Assembly (NCBI GenBank): GCA_029210645.1
Contig: JARGFT010000008.1
Span: forward strand, 46,728 to 110,727
Reading direction: 5' to 3'
Length of the DNA: 64,000 nt
Source of the DNA: Anaerosomatales bacterium
GTDB lineage: Bacteria > Actinomycetota > Coriobacteriia > Anaerosomatales > SLCP01
Notes under the pieces: model-generated
Told to the model about the DNA's origin: nothing
The model's input: only the letters and a program-made list of their open reading frames with translations
The model's database searches: none
Position numbers and translations under genes: made by a program
Shown: positions 17,704 through 26,501 of the stretch, piece by piece
Numbering within the stretch: position 1 is the first letter of the stretch
Layout: every line of letters begins with the position of its first letter

Positions 17704-18111
17704 ATGGCACGCAGACGACTCGACCTCACCTTCCCTCCGCGGCAGGCGACCAAGGCGATCACCTACCACCTCGTGAAGGACTTCGATCTGGTGCCCAACA
17801 TCCTGCGCGCGCAGATACAGCCCGCGCAGGAGGGTCGCATGCTTCTCGAACTCACCGGTAGTGCCGAGCAGTTCGAAGCGGGTGTGGCGTTCCTGCGGGC
17901 CGAGGGGATCGGCGTGCGGGAAGCGGCGAGCGACATCTGCCTGGACGACGAGCGGTGCGTGGTATGCGGACTGTGCACCGCGGTCTGCCGACCCGGCGCT
18001 CTTACGCTCGCGGAGGGAACCGCCGAGCTCGTGTTCGACAAGGACAAGTGCGTGTATTGTGAGGCGTGCGTGGTCGCGTGCCCCCGCAGGGCCGTCACGC
18101 TGCGCTTTTAG
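17704..18111 (+). CDS. NIL-domain ferredoxin, partner of HcyBio
   Basis: 135 residues: an N-terminal NIL domain (about 1-75, RRRLDLTFPPRQATKAITYH...) followed by a 2x4Fe-4S ferredoxin with CVVCGLCTAVCRP and CVYCEACVVACPR. In methanogens the homologous pair (DUF39 plus NIL-ferredoxin) is needed for sulfide-dependent homocysteine formation, the ferredoxin supplying electrons or sulfur handling. Adjacency to the DUF39 gene supports this role. Confidence 0.88.
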   Translation: MARRRLDLTFPPRQATKAITYHLVKDFDLVPNILRAQIQPAQEGRMLLELTGSAEQFEAGVAFLRAEGIGVREAASDICLDDERCVVCGLCTAVCRPGALTLAEGTAELVFDKDKCVYCEACVVACPRRAVTLRF

Positions 18112-18139
18112 CTGCTTCCAGAAAGGTTGAAGAACAGCC

Positions 18140-20578
18140 ATGCCCGACATCCTCTCACGCCTGGGCCGTGACGTGCTGGTTATCGACGGCGCGTTCGGGA
18201 CGATGCTACAGCGCGCGGGCATCCCGCCGGAGCAATGCCCCGAACAGCTCAACCTCACCGCGCCCGAGATCGTCGCGGGCATCCACCGAGACTACGTCCT
18301 CGCGGGAGCCGACTGCGTCAGCAGCAACTCCTTCGGCGGCTCGCGCCCGAAGCTCGACGAGTACGGTCTGGGCGATCAGGTGGTCGAGCTCAACCGGGCC
18401 GCGGTGCGTGTCGCACGCGAGTCGGGCGCCCAGCACGTGCTTGCCGATGTCGGCCCGACGGGGCTCGTCCTGGAACCGCTGGGCACGGCATCCTTCGAGC
18501 TCGTCTTCGAGGTGTTCGCCGAACAGGTCACGGCGCTGGCGGCCGAGGACCCCGACGCCATCATCATCGAGACGATGACCGACATCGCCGAGGCCCGCTG
18601 TGCGGTGCTTGCCGCCCGCTCCGTGTGCGAGCTGCCGGTCTTCGCGTCGGTGACCTTCGGGCTCGGCGGGGTGATGGACATCTCCGGCACCGACCCGGCG
18701 ACCGCCGCCGTCATCCTGGAGGCTGCCGGCGCGAGCGCGGTCGGCATGAACTGCGGGCTGGGCCCCGAGCAGATGCTCCCGTACGTCGAGGCGATGACGG
18801 CCGCGACCGCGCTGCCGGTCATCGTGCAGCCCAACGCCGGGCTGCCGCGCCTCGAAGACGGCCGGACGGTGTTCCCCGGGACCGCCGACGAGATGGGCGG
18901 CTTGGCCGCGAGGTTCGTGCGCGCAGGCGCGTCGCTCGTCGGCTCGTGCTGTGGTTCTTCGCCGGCGTTTACCGGCGCCATCGTCGACTTTGCCAAGGAG
19001 CTGCCGGTCGTCGAGGGTCGGGTCGGACTGCCCGGCGTGGTCATCGCCGGTCCCCGGCGTACGCTGCGGATCGGAGCGGGAGCACCCATCGCGAAGATCG
19101 GCGAGCGCATCAACCCCACCGGTAAGCCGGAGCTCGCCGAGTCGCTGCGTGCCGGCTCGATGTCGGTCGTGCGCGCCTACGCCGCCGAGCAGGAACAGGC
19201 CGGCGCCAGCGCGCTCGACGTGAACGTCGGTGCGGCCGGCGTCGACGCGCCATCGGCCCTGCGCTCGGCGGTGCTGGCGCTCTCCGGCGGCAGCGACCTG
19301 CCGCTCGTACTGGACAACACCGACCCTGCCGCGCTCGAGCCCGCGCTGCGCATCTATCCGGGCCGCGCGCTCATCAACTCCGTCAACGGCGCGGACGACT
19401 CGCTCGACTCGATCCTGCCGCTTGCCGCCCGGTACGGCGCCGCCGTGGTCGCGCTCGCACTGGATGACGAGGGGATTCCCGCCGACGTAGCGGGCCGAGT
19501 CGCGATCGTCGAGCGCATCCGGGCTCTCGCCCACGCCGCCGGACTGAGCGACGCGGACCTTCTCGTGGACACGCTCGTGATGACGGCGGCCACCGATCCG
19601 GATGCGCCGCGCACCACGGTGGAGTCCATGGCAGCGGTCCGTGCGGGCGGACTTGCCACGCTCCTCGGCGTGAGCAACGTGAGCCACGGCCTGCCGACCC
19701 GCCCCGAGCTCAACGCGGCGTTCGTCTCGGCGGCTGCGGCATCCGGGCTCGACGCGGCCATCGTCAACCCGTCCGACGCGGTCGTCTCCGGGGCGGTCGG
19801 TCTGGCCGACTCCGCGCGGGCGGCGGGCGCCAGCCCGGACGCACACGGCGACGTGTGGGCGGCCTGGGATGCCGCGTACGCCGCTGCGCTCGCGCGTACG
19901 GCGGGCGGCGAGTCGGGTGCTGTCGCGGCACGTGCGGCCGACACGCGTTCGGACGGCGAGCGTCTCGCCGATGCCGTGTCGCGGGGAGATGCCGACGGTG
20001 CCCCGGCTCTCGTTGATGCCCTTGTCGAAGGCGGCATGGCGCCCGGCCGGGTCATCGGCGAGGTGCTGACCCCTGCGATCCAGCGCCTCGGCGACGCATT
20101 CGGCAGGGGAGAGGCGTTCCTGCCGCAGCTCATGGTGGCCGCCGAGGCGATGAAGGCCGCCGTCGCGCGCGTGAAGACCTACCTGCCCGAGGACGCGGGT
20201 GCGTCGGAGGGTAGCGTCGTGTTCGCCACGGTGAAGGGCGACATCCACTCGATCGGCAAGGACATCTGCGTCTCGCTGCTGGAGAGCCAGGGATTCGACG
20301 TCAACGACCTGGGCGTGGACGTTCCGGCCGACCGCGTGCTCGAAGCTCTCGGCGATGCCGACGTCGTGTGCCTCTCGGCGCTGATGACCACGACACTTCC
20401 GGCGATGGAGGCCACGGTGCGCGCGATCGCAGGAGAGCACGAGGGCGTGCCGGTGTTCGTCGGCGGCGCGGTGGTCACGGGCTCGTGGGCCGAGAGCGTC
20501 GGCGCAGGGTACTCTGATGATGCACCGGGCTGCGTGAGAGCGGTCCGCGAGGCGGTTGCCGCAAGGAGGCAGGGATGA
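18140..20578 (+). CDS. metH: Cobalamin-dependent methionine synthase, short form without reactivation domain
   Basis: 812 residues covering three modules: a homocysteine S-methyltransferase barrel (Zn-binding Cys in GMNCG and GSCCG, about 1-300), a pterin-binding methyl-THF domain (IGERINPTGKPE, about 310-560), and a B12 cap/binding region with DIHSIGKDIC near residue 700, whose His is the cobalt ligand. The SAM-binding reactivation domain of E. coli MetH is absent, as in other anaerobes. The following MetV may help in reactivation or electron supply. The operon supplies methionine from homocysteine and methyl-THF. Confidence 0.92.
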   Translation: MPDILSRLGRDVLVIDGAFGTMLQRAGIPPEQCPEQLNLTAPEIVAGIHRDYVLAGADCVSSNSFGGSRPKLDEYGLGDQVVELNRAAVRVARESGAQHVLADVGPTGLVLEPLGTASFELVFEVFAEQVTALAAEDPDAIIIETMTDIAEARCAVLAARSVCELPVFASVTFGLGGVMDISGTDPATAAVILEAAGASAVGMNCGLGPEQMLPYVEAMTAATALPVIVQPNAGLPRLEDGRTVFPGTADEMGGLAARFVRAGASLVGSCCGSSPAFTGAIVDFAKELPVVEGRVGLPGVVIAGPRRTLRIGAGAPIAKIGERINPTGKPELAESLRAGSMSVVRAYAAEQEQAGASALDVNVGAAGVDAPSALRSAVLALSGGSDLPLVLDNTDPAALEPALRIYPGRALINSVNGADDSLDSILPLAARYGAAVVALALDDEGIPADVAGRVAIVERIRALAHAAGLSDADLLVDTLVMTAATDPDAPRTTVESMAAVRAGGLATLLGVSNVSHGLPTRPELNAAFVSAAAASGLDAAIVNPSDAVVSGAVGLADSARAAGASPDAHGDVWAAWDAAYAAALARTAGGESGAVAARAADTRSDGERLADAVSRGDADGAPALVDALVEGGMAPGRVIGEVLTPAIQRLGDAFGRGEAFLPQLMVAAEAMKAAVARVKTYLPEDAGASEGSVVFATVKGDIHSIGKDICVSLLESQGFDVNDLGVDVPADRVLEALGDADVVCLSALMTTTLPAMEATVRAIAGEHEGVPVFVGGAVVTGSWAESVGAGYSDDAPGCVRAVREAVAARRQG

Positions 20579-21288
20579 TCATCACCAAGCCGCGCGAGTG
20601 GGAGCGCATCCTGCGCAACCTCGACGAGGTGCATGCGCGCACGGTCTTCATCATGGGATGCGGGCAGTGTGCGACCGTCGCTCACACGGGCGGCGAGACC
20701 GAGATCCTCGAAGCGAAGACGCGGCTCGAGGCGGAAGGCCGCCGGGTCACCGGCTGGGCAGTCGGTGAGGTCGCCTGTCACTCGGGAGGCACGCGCCTGG
20801 AGGCCCGTCGCAACTCCGGAAGCATCGAGGACGCCGACGCGGTGCTCGTACTCTCGTGCGGCGCGGGCGTCCAGACCGTCGCGGATGCCATGAGCAAGCC
20901 GGTCTTCCCCGGGCTGGAGAGCGTGTTCCTCGGCAACGTGGTGCGCCACGGAGTGTTCGAGGAGCGGTGTCAGATGTGCGGCGACTGCGTCCTCGACCTC
21001 ACTGGCGGCATCTGCCCCGTGACCACCTGTCCGAAGGGGCTGCTCAACGGTCCCTGCGGCGGCATGTGGGACGGCATGTGCGAGGTGCTGACCGACCGCG
21101 AGTGCACGCACGTGCGGATCCAACGCCGCCTGGCCGAGCAGGGTCGCGTCGCCGCCCACACCATCGTCCCGCCGAAAGACTTCAGCGCCAAGCTCAAGCC
21201 CGGGAGCGTCAACCTGCGCGAGGGTCGCGAGCGCGGGCGCAGGAAGCCCTCCGCACCCGGGGGCCCAGAGGGCGAGGGGGGCCGATGA
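20575..21288 (+). CDS. metV: MetV-type methylenetetrahydrofolate reductase C-terminal domain protein
   Basis: 237 residues; starts at ATG overlapping the metH stop by 4 bases. Cysteine-rich MTHFR_C-like protein: MGCGQCATVAHTGGE near the N-terminus and CQMCGDCVLDLTGGICPVTTCPKGLLNGPCGG in the middle, which fits two Fe-S clusters or a zinc and a cluster. In acetogens MetV forms a complex with MetF and is needed for electron input to methylene-THF reduction. The gene overlaps metF, supporting the complex. Confidence 0.85.
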   Translation: MIITKPREWERILRNLDEVHARTVFIMGCGQCATVAHTGGETEILEAKTRLEAEGRRVTGWAVGEVACHSGGTRLEARRNSGSIEDADAVLVLSCGAGVQTVADAMSKPVFPGLESVFLGNVVRHGVFEERCQMCGDCVLDLTGGICPVTTCPKGLLNGPCGGMWDGMCEVLTDRECTHVRIQRRLAEQGRVAAHTIVPPKDFSAKLKPGSVNLREGRERGRRKPSAPGGPEGEGGR

Positions 21289-22157
21289 GCCGCCTCCGCG
21301 AGCTGCTCGAGCGGGGAGAGTTCGTCGTGACCGGCGAGGTCGCACCGCCGCTCGGCACCGACATGAGCGCGATGATGCGCTCGGTCGCCGTTCTCGGCCC
21401 GGTGACCGACGCGCTGAACGTGACCGACAACCAGGGAGCCACGCTGCATCTGTCCAGCCTCGCAGCGTCCCGTGCGGTGCTCGAGGCGGGATTCGAGCCG
21501 ATTTTCCAGCAGACCTGCCGCGACCGGAACCGGCTCGCGCTCCAGTCCGACCTGCTCGCGGCCGCCACGCTCGGCCTGCAAAACGTGCTCATCGTCACCG
21601 GGGACGACCCGCGTGGCGGTGACCACCCGCAGGCAAAGGGCGTCTTCGATCTCGATTCATCGCAGCTCATCGAGATCGCGACCGGTATGAACGACGGGCG
21701 TGACATGCTCGGCCGGGAGATGGCGGGGGGCACCGATCTCTACATCGGAGCGGCCGCCTTCCCCGAGGCCGAGCCCTTCGACATCCAGTCGGCACGCGCC
21801 ATCCGCAAGATAGAGGCGGGCGCGCGCTTCTTCCAGACGCAGGCGGTGATGGACGTCGAGCGCTTCGCGCAGGCCGTGGAGGCGTGGCGGCCCCATGGGG
21901 TCAAGGTCATCGCCGGGATACTGCTGCTCAAGAGCCCGCGTGTGATCGACTTCATCAACACGAGACTGGCCGGCCTCATGGTTCCTGACGACCTTGCCGA
22001 GCGGATCAGAAGCGCTGGCGATCCCTTCGAGGAGTCCGTGCGACTTGCGATCGAGCAGGTCCGTGCGGTTCGCGAGATAGCGGACGGTGTGCACATCATG
22101 CCGCTCGGCGCCGACGAGGCGGTCGTCAGGATCCTCGAGGGGGCCGGCATCCGGTAG
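21285..22157 (+). CDS. metF: Methylenetetrahydrofolate reductase MetF
   Basis: 290 residues, FAD-dependent reduction of methylene-THF to methyl-THF. VTGEVAPPLGTDMS, the substrate Asp/Asn region ALNVTDN, and VLIVTGDDPRGGDHPQAKGVFDLDS follow the family. The ORF-track extension upstream belongs to metV. ATG 21285 overlaps the metV stop. Last gene of the T-box operon, giving the methyl donor for the short MetH. Confidence 0.92.
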   Translation: MSRLRELLERGEFVVTGEVAPPLGTDMSAMMRSVAVLGPVTDALNVTDNQGATLHLSSLAASRAVLEAGFEPIFQQTCRDRNRLALQSDLLAAATLGLQNVLIVTGDDPRGGDHPQAKGVFDLDSSQLIEIATGMNDGRDMLGREMAGGTDLYIGAAAFPEAEPFDIQSARAIRKIEAGARFFQTQAVMDVERFAQAVEAWRPHGVKVIAGILLLKSPRVIDFINTRLAGLMVPDDLAERIRSAGDPFEESVRLAIEQVRAVREIADGVHIMPLGADEAVVRILEGAGIR

Positions 22158-22209
22158 GGACCGACCGCGCCCGACAGGGCGTTGCCGGGAATGTATGTAA
22201 CGAGACGCC

Positions 22210-23217
22210 ATGCGCGTTCTGCCAGCGCCGGTCCTGGTGACGGAGCGTGGACCCCATATGGACGTGCGCACCAAGGCGGTGACCGAACGGCTCTTCCCGC
22301 AGAGGTCGAGTCGCTGGCTGGCGTACGCTCTCGTCACGTCGTTCCTGATCGTTCTCGGCGGCAGCCTCCTCATGTACAGTCTCTTCGCCGCCCAGCCGGT
22401 AGAGACGAGCATCGCGAACAACGAGGGGCAGCAGTCGATCACCGCGCTGATCGACCGGACCCCCGGCGGCCCCTCTCAATGGACCCCGTACATCGCGGTT
22501 CTCAAGCAGATGCAGGACCAGATGCGGGTGCCGGTGCGGGCGAAGTACGTTGCCGGGCGTGCCGCGGTGACCGACGCGATGGCCGACCCGCAGATCGACG
22601 CGGCATTCGTGTCGATCTACCAGTATCTGGTGCTTGAGGACGACACGGAGTGGGAGCTGCTCGCAACGCCGATCGTCGACGGCCGGCCGCTCGAGACGGC
22701 GGTCATCGCGGTGCGTGCCGACTCGCCTTACCGTAGCTTCGAAGACCTCAGGGGGACGAGCATAGCGCTTGCGCCCGGCGCGTCGATCCGAGGGTTCGCG
22801 TACGCCGGCTGGCTTGCGGTGCGCTCCGGCAGCACGCTCGACGGCTTCTTCGGCGCGGTGCACACCGGAGGGGAGCACGTCGAGAACCTCGAGCACCTTG
22901 CCGCAGGTGACGTCGACGTCGCGTGCGTGGGGCGCTCTCACTTGCTCGCCTGGCCTCCCGAGACTTTTCGCGTGGTGTCCGAGTCGCCGGAGATGGGTCT
23001 GCCGCCGATACTCATGCGAACGCGTCTGCCGGAGTACTTCCGGGACAACCTGAAGGCCGGGCTGCGGGGTTTGGGCCCGGGTGCGGGCTTGCCGGCCGAC
23101 GGGCCGGTCGGGGGATTCTACTTCCCGACTGCTGCCGACTACGATTTCGCGCGGACCCTCCTCGAGTACGTGGACCTGAGCGTCCTCGAGCAGCAGTGGG
23201 GCAGGGGCGATGAGTGA
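22210..23217 (+). CDS. Membrane-anchored PhnD-like phosphate/phosphonate-binding-type protein
   Basis: 335 residues with an N-terminal transmembrane helix (LAYALVTSFLIVLGGSLLMYSL) and an extracytoplasmic domain of the PhnD/SBP type: AVLKQMQDQMRVPV, IDAAFVSIYQYLV, YRSFEDLRGTSIALAPGASIRGFAYA. No permease or ATPase follows; instead a sensor kinase gene overlaps its end, so it probably acts as a ligand-sensing partner and not as an importer component. ATG 22210 or the internal ATG 22258 are possible starts. Confidence 0.75.
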   Translation: MRVLPAPVLVTERGPHMDVRTKAVTERLFPQRSSRWLAYALVTSFLIVLGGSLLMYSLFAAQPVETSIANNEGQQSITALIDRTPGGPSQWTPYIAVLKQMQDQMRVPVRAKYVAGRAAVTDAMADPQIDAAFVSIYQYLVLEDDTEWELLATPIVDGRPLETAVIAVRADSPYRSFEDLRGTSIALAPGASIRGFAYAGWLAVRSGSTLDGFFGAVHTGGEHVENLEHLAAGDVDVACVGRSHLLAWPPETFRVVSESPEMGLPPILMRTRLPEYFRDNLKAGLRGLGPGAGLPADGPVGGFYFPTAADYDFARTLLEYVDLSVLEQQWGRGDE

Positions 23218-24787
23218 CATCGGCCTAGCGAACGAGCAGGATTCAGGGTTGCGCTCTGTCCGCTCGCTCCGCACGCGCTTCGTCGCGCTGGTACTCCTCG
23301 GGGAGTTGTTGTTCGCACTTGTGGTCGGCGTGACGGTCGGCGTGTACAGTGCGCGAACCGCTGCCACAGAGCGGCGCCAATCGCTCGAACGGGTGAGCCT
23401 GGCGACCGCCGCCGCACTCGCTCCGATGATCGCCGATCAGGACATCGCTCGCGTCCAAGCGCTCATGGACAGCATCATGGCCAGCGATACGACAGGCGAG
23501 ATCGAGTGCATCCAGGTTCTCGACGGGACCGATGCGCCGATCGCGTACAGCGCGCCCGAGGGGGTGGCGACCTGCGAGACCTATCTCGGCAACGACACGC
23601 CCTTCGGCGTGCTCACCCGGCCCCAGACCGTCCGCGCCCCGGTGATCGTGGAAGGATTCGAGATCGCCACGGTCTTGATGAACTTCGGGCCTCCTGACCT
23701 GCTCCAGGTGTTGGGAAGTCATGCCATCGCGGCGTTCATCGTGGTGCTCTCCGTCGCGCTCGTCTCGGCTCCCTGGACAGCCTGGCTCGTCCTGCGAACC
23801 GTCATCGAACCGATCGCACGCCTGCGTGATGGAGCCCACATGCTGGCCGAGGGCGAGGAGGGCGTGACGCTGGACACCGGCCGGCGCGATGAGATCGGCG
23901 AACTGGCCCGGACCTTCGAGGAGACGGTCCGGCAGCTTGCGGACAAGGAGCGCCGGCTCGAGATCTCCCTCGCGAGCCTTGAAGAGGCGTACGAGGACCA
24001 GAGCAAAGCCCGCAAGGCGCTCGAGGAGGTCGCTCGCATGAAGTCGGACTTCGTGGCGGTCGCCTCGCACGAACTGCGCACTCCGCTCTCGGTGATCAGG
24101 CTGTACGCGGAGATGCTGGAGGAAGGGGAGCTCGGCGGGTTGTCCGAGGAGTCGCACGAGGCCATCTCGTCGATAGCGTCGGCCGCCTCCCGCCTCAGCT
24201 CGATCGTCTCGGACCTCATGGATGCGGCGCTTCTCGAGCGAGGTCTGATGCCGCTCGAGTTCAGCCGCGTGGAACTCGACAAGACGGTTCGTGCATCGGT
24301 GAGGGATGCCAACACTCTCGCGGCCGCCCGCGGGGTTCGCGTGGTGCTCGGCGACGACGTTCCCGAGATCGATGCGTGGATCGACCCGCTGCGCATCCGT
24401 CAGCTCCTGGACAACCTCATATTCAACGCGGTCAAGTACTCCGACGGGGCACCGGAGGTGCAGGTCCGGCTACGAGACGAGGGCGATCACGCGGGTATCG
24501 ACGTGATCGACTCCGGCCGGGGGGTGCGCGAGGACCAGCGCAACGAGCTGTTCAAGCTCTTTGCCAAGCTGGACTCCGAGGACAGCCGCGACACGGCCGG
24601 ACTCGGGCTGGGGCTCGCTATCAGCGCGCGGATCGCCGAGGCGCACGGCGGGTCGATCATCTACGCGGACAACCCGCTCGGCAAGGGCTCGATCTTCACG
24701 CTCAAACTCCCGATCGGAGATGCCAGCGTGTCGAGGCAGGACGCGTCGATATCGGTCGTCAGCGAGGGGGGCAGCGGTGACCAGTGA
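23210..24787 (+). CDS. Sensor histidine kinase with HAMP domain
   Basis: 525 residues: TM1 at about 25-47, an extracytoplasmic region to about 165, TM2 (AAFIVVLSVALVSAPWTAWLVL), HAMP with a coiled coil, the phospho-acceptor H-box VASHELRTPLS (His about 286), and a catalytic domain with N-box NLIFNAVKYS, G1 DSGRGV and G2 GLGLGLAIS. It overlaps both the PhnD-like gene and the response regulator gene. Likely senses through the PhnD-like partner. Confidence 0.9.
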   Translation: MSDIGLANEQDSGLRSVRSLRTRFVALVLLGELLFALVVGVTVGVYSARTAATERRQSLERVSLATAAALAPMIADQDIARVQALMDSIMASDTTGEIECIQVLDGTDAPIAYSAPEGVATCETYLGNDTPFGVLTRPQTVRAPVIVEGFEIATVLMNFGPPDLLQVLGSHAIAAFIVVLSVALVSAPWTAWLVLRTVIEPIARLRDGAHMLAEGEEGVTLDTGRRDEIGELARTFEETVRQLADKERRLEISLASLEEAYEDQSKARKALEEVARMKSDFVAVASHELRTPLSVIRLYAEMLEEGELGGLSEESHEAISSIASAASRLSSIVSDLMDAALLERGLMPLEFSRVELDKTVRASVRDANTLAAARGVRVVLGDDVPEIDAWIDPLRIRQLLDNLIFNAVKYSDGAPEVQVRLRDEGDHAGIDVIDSGRGVREDQRNELFKLFAKLDSEDSRDTAGLGLGLAISARIAEAHGGSIIYADNPLGKGSIFTLKLPIGDASVSRQDASISVVSEGGSGDQ

Positions 24788-25535
24788 CGAGGTGGCGCTC
24801 CACGGGCTGATGCGGGTGCTGGTCGTAGACGACGACATCCAGCTTCTGCGCGGACTCACTATCTCGCTCTCGCACGAGGGATACGAGGTCACAACGGTGT
24901 CGAGCGGAGCGAGGGTGCTCGATGCCATCGCCCAGGTCGACCCCCACGTGGTCCTGCTCGACGTGATGATGCCCGGCATCGACGGCTGGGAGGTCCTGCG
25001 CCGCATCCGGGCCAACGCGAGCACCATCAACCTGCCCGTGCTCATGCTGACCGCCAAGGACTCCGAGGACGCCAAGGTGCACGGCTTCTCCCTCGGCGCC
25101 GACGACTACCTCACCAAGCCGTTCAGCATCCGGGAGCTCCGGTGTCGGGTGGCCGCGCTCCTCCGTCGCACGGCGAGTGCGGAGCAGGCCCCGTCGGAGT
25201 CGGTACAGATCCCCGTGACCGCCGGTTCGTCCGGGTTCGAGTTTGTGGAGTCACGCGACGTCTTCTACATCGAGGGTATCCGGAACTACACGTACGTCCA
25301 CACCTACGACGGTCGCCACCTGAGCCGTCTGAGCCTCGGTGACATGGAGCGCAGGGTACCGGACACCCTGATGCGGGTGCACCGGTCCTACATCGTGAAC
25401 CTCGACCACGTGCACGGATGCCGCTGGGCGACGCGCTCGTCGTACCACCTCGTGCTCGCGGACGTGGATTCCACGGAGATCCCCGTGAGCCGCATGCTCG
25501 TATCCGAGGTCGAGCAGCGTTTGAACCTCAAGTAG
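24777..25535 (+). CDS. Response regulator with LytTR DNA-binding domain
   Basis: 252 residues from GTG 24777, overlapping the kinase stop. The receiver domain has VVDDD, phospho-acceptor D62 in VLLDVMMPG, and LTAK and KPF signatures. The C-terminal LytTR domain has FYIEGIRNYTYVHTYDG and LMRVHRSYIVNLDHV. LytTR regulators control secreted, membrane or virulence-type functions. No target site is evident in the window. Confidence 0.9.
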   Translation: MTSDEVALHGLMRVLVVDDDIQLLRGLTISLSHEGYEVTTVSSGARVLDAIAQVDPHVVLLDVMMPGIDGWEVLRRIRANASTINLPVLMLTAKDSEDAKVHGFSLGADDYLTKPFSIRELRCRVAALLRRTASAEQAPSESVQIPVTAGSSGFEFVESRDVFYIEGIRNYTYVHTYDGRHLSRLSLGDMERRVPDTLMRVHRSYIVNLDHVHGCRWATRSSYHLVLADVDSTEIPVSRMLVSEVEQRLNLK

Positions 25536-25550
25536 CCGACCCGCCCGCTC

Positions 25551-26189
25551 CTAGGGCTCGGCGTGGCCGAGCAGGATGCGGATCGCGGCATGGGCCTGAT
25601 GTGCCGCAGCGACCATCACGCGCGAGGCGAGTAGCGGCAGGCCGTCGCGCACGTCGCTGGTGCAATCGCCTACCAGGTAGAAGTGCTCGCCGATCTGCTC
25701 GGTCAGCACGTCGTTCGCCGATCGGACTCCCGCCAGTCCGGATGCCCCGACGAGTGGCAGCTCCGGCGCCGCCCCGCAGAGCACGTTGGTGATCATCGCC
25801 TTGACCTCGGCGCGGTCGACCGCCTCGATCACCACGTCCGCAGCTCCGACGGTGGCGAGCAGGTTCTCGGCGGTCATGCACTCGTGTACGAGGGTGAGCG
25901 CTGCGCCCGGGTCGATGCGGCGCAGCGTCTCGGCGAGCGCGTCTGTCTTGCGCATGCCGACCTGGTCGCGGAAGAAGAGTTGCCGGTTGAGGTTGCCCTC
26001 CTCGACGACGTCGAAGTCGATCAGCGTGAGGTGGCCCACACCCGAGCGCAGGAGCATCGCCGCGGCGTTACTGCCGAGCCCGCCACAACCGATGATCGCC
26101 ACGTGCGACGCCGCGAGTCGGGCGCGCATCGCGGGATCGTCGCTCGGTACGAGGGGTGGCGGACAGGCGTTGTGTTCGTCTGCGGGCAC
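25551..26189 (-). CDS. ThiF/MoeB/HesA-family adenylyltransferase
   Basis: 212 residues; nucleotide-binding VAIIGCGGLGSNAAAMLLRSGVGHLTLIDFDVVEEGNLNRQ is typical for E1-like enzymes that adenylate ubiquitin-like sulfur carriers. It starts 2 bases after the stop of a MoaD/ThiS-type carrier gene, so it probably activates that carrier for molybdopterin (here tungstopterin) or thiazole formation. Usual zinc-binding CxxC pairs are not visible. ThiF is an equally possible label. Confidence 0.8.
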   Translation of the reverse strand: MPADEHNACPPPLVPSDDPAMRARLAASHVAIIGCGGLGSNAAAMLLRSGVGHLTLIDFDVVEEGNLNRQLFFRDQVGMRKTDALAETLRRIDPGAALTLVHECMTAENLLATVGAADVVIEAVDRAEVKAMITNVLCGAAPELPLVGASGLAGVRSANDVLTEQIGEHFYLVGDCTSDVRDGLPLLASRVMVAAAHQAHAAIRILLGHAEP

Positions 26190-26191
26190 CG

Positions 26192-26431
26192 CTAACCACC
26201 AGCGACCGGTGGAAAGATCGCAAGCCGGTCTCCCTCGGCAAGGACGGTGTCCTCGTCAGCGTGCCGCCCGTTGATGAAGAGCACGCGCGGCTCGTCAGGC
26301 AGGCCGAGCGATTCGATCACCGCGCCCACAGTCGTGCCCTCGGGCAGATCGAACGCGCGCGGCTTGCGCCCGGCCTCGCCGTCGGGCTGGAAGCTGGAGA
26401 GGTGTGCGAAAAGCGCGACGTTGACCTGCAT
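26192..26431 (-). CDS. MoaD/ThiS-type sulfur carrier protein
   Basis: 79 residues starting at ATG 26431; the ORF track shows a shadow extension. Beta-grasp carrier ending in VAGG, the C-terminal Gly-Gly needed for adenylation and thiocarboxylation. LFINGRHADEDTVLAEGDRLAIFPPVAGG matches MoaD-type proteins. Located between the aldehyde oxidoreductase and a ThiF-like gene, it probably provides sulfur for the tungstopterin cofactor. Confidence 0.85.
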   Translation of the reverse strand: MQVNVALFAHLSSFQPDGEAGRKPRAFDLPEGTTVGAVIESLGLPDEPRVLFINGRHADEDTVLAEGDRLAIFPPVAGG

Positions 26432-26501
26432 GTGCAGCCCTTCGGAAGAAAGCGCGAGGGGCGCGGGGCGTGCCCGCACCCCTCGCATCGGTACCCGATA
26501 C

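Noticed and set aside
18206-20440. 744-residue minus-strand ORF
   Set aside because: Antisense shadow of the metH gene with biased, low-complexity composition.
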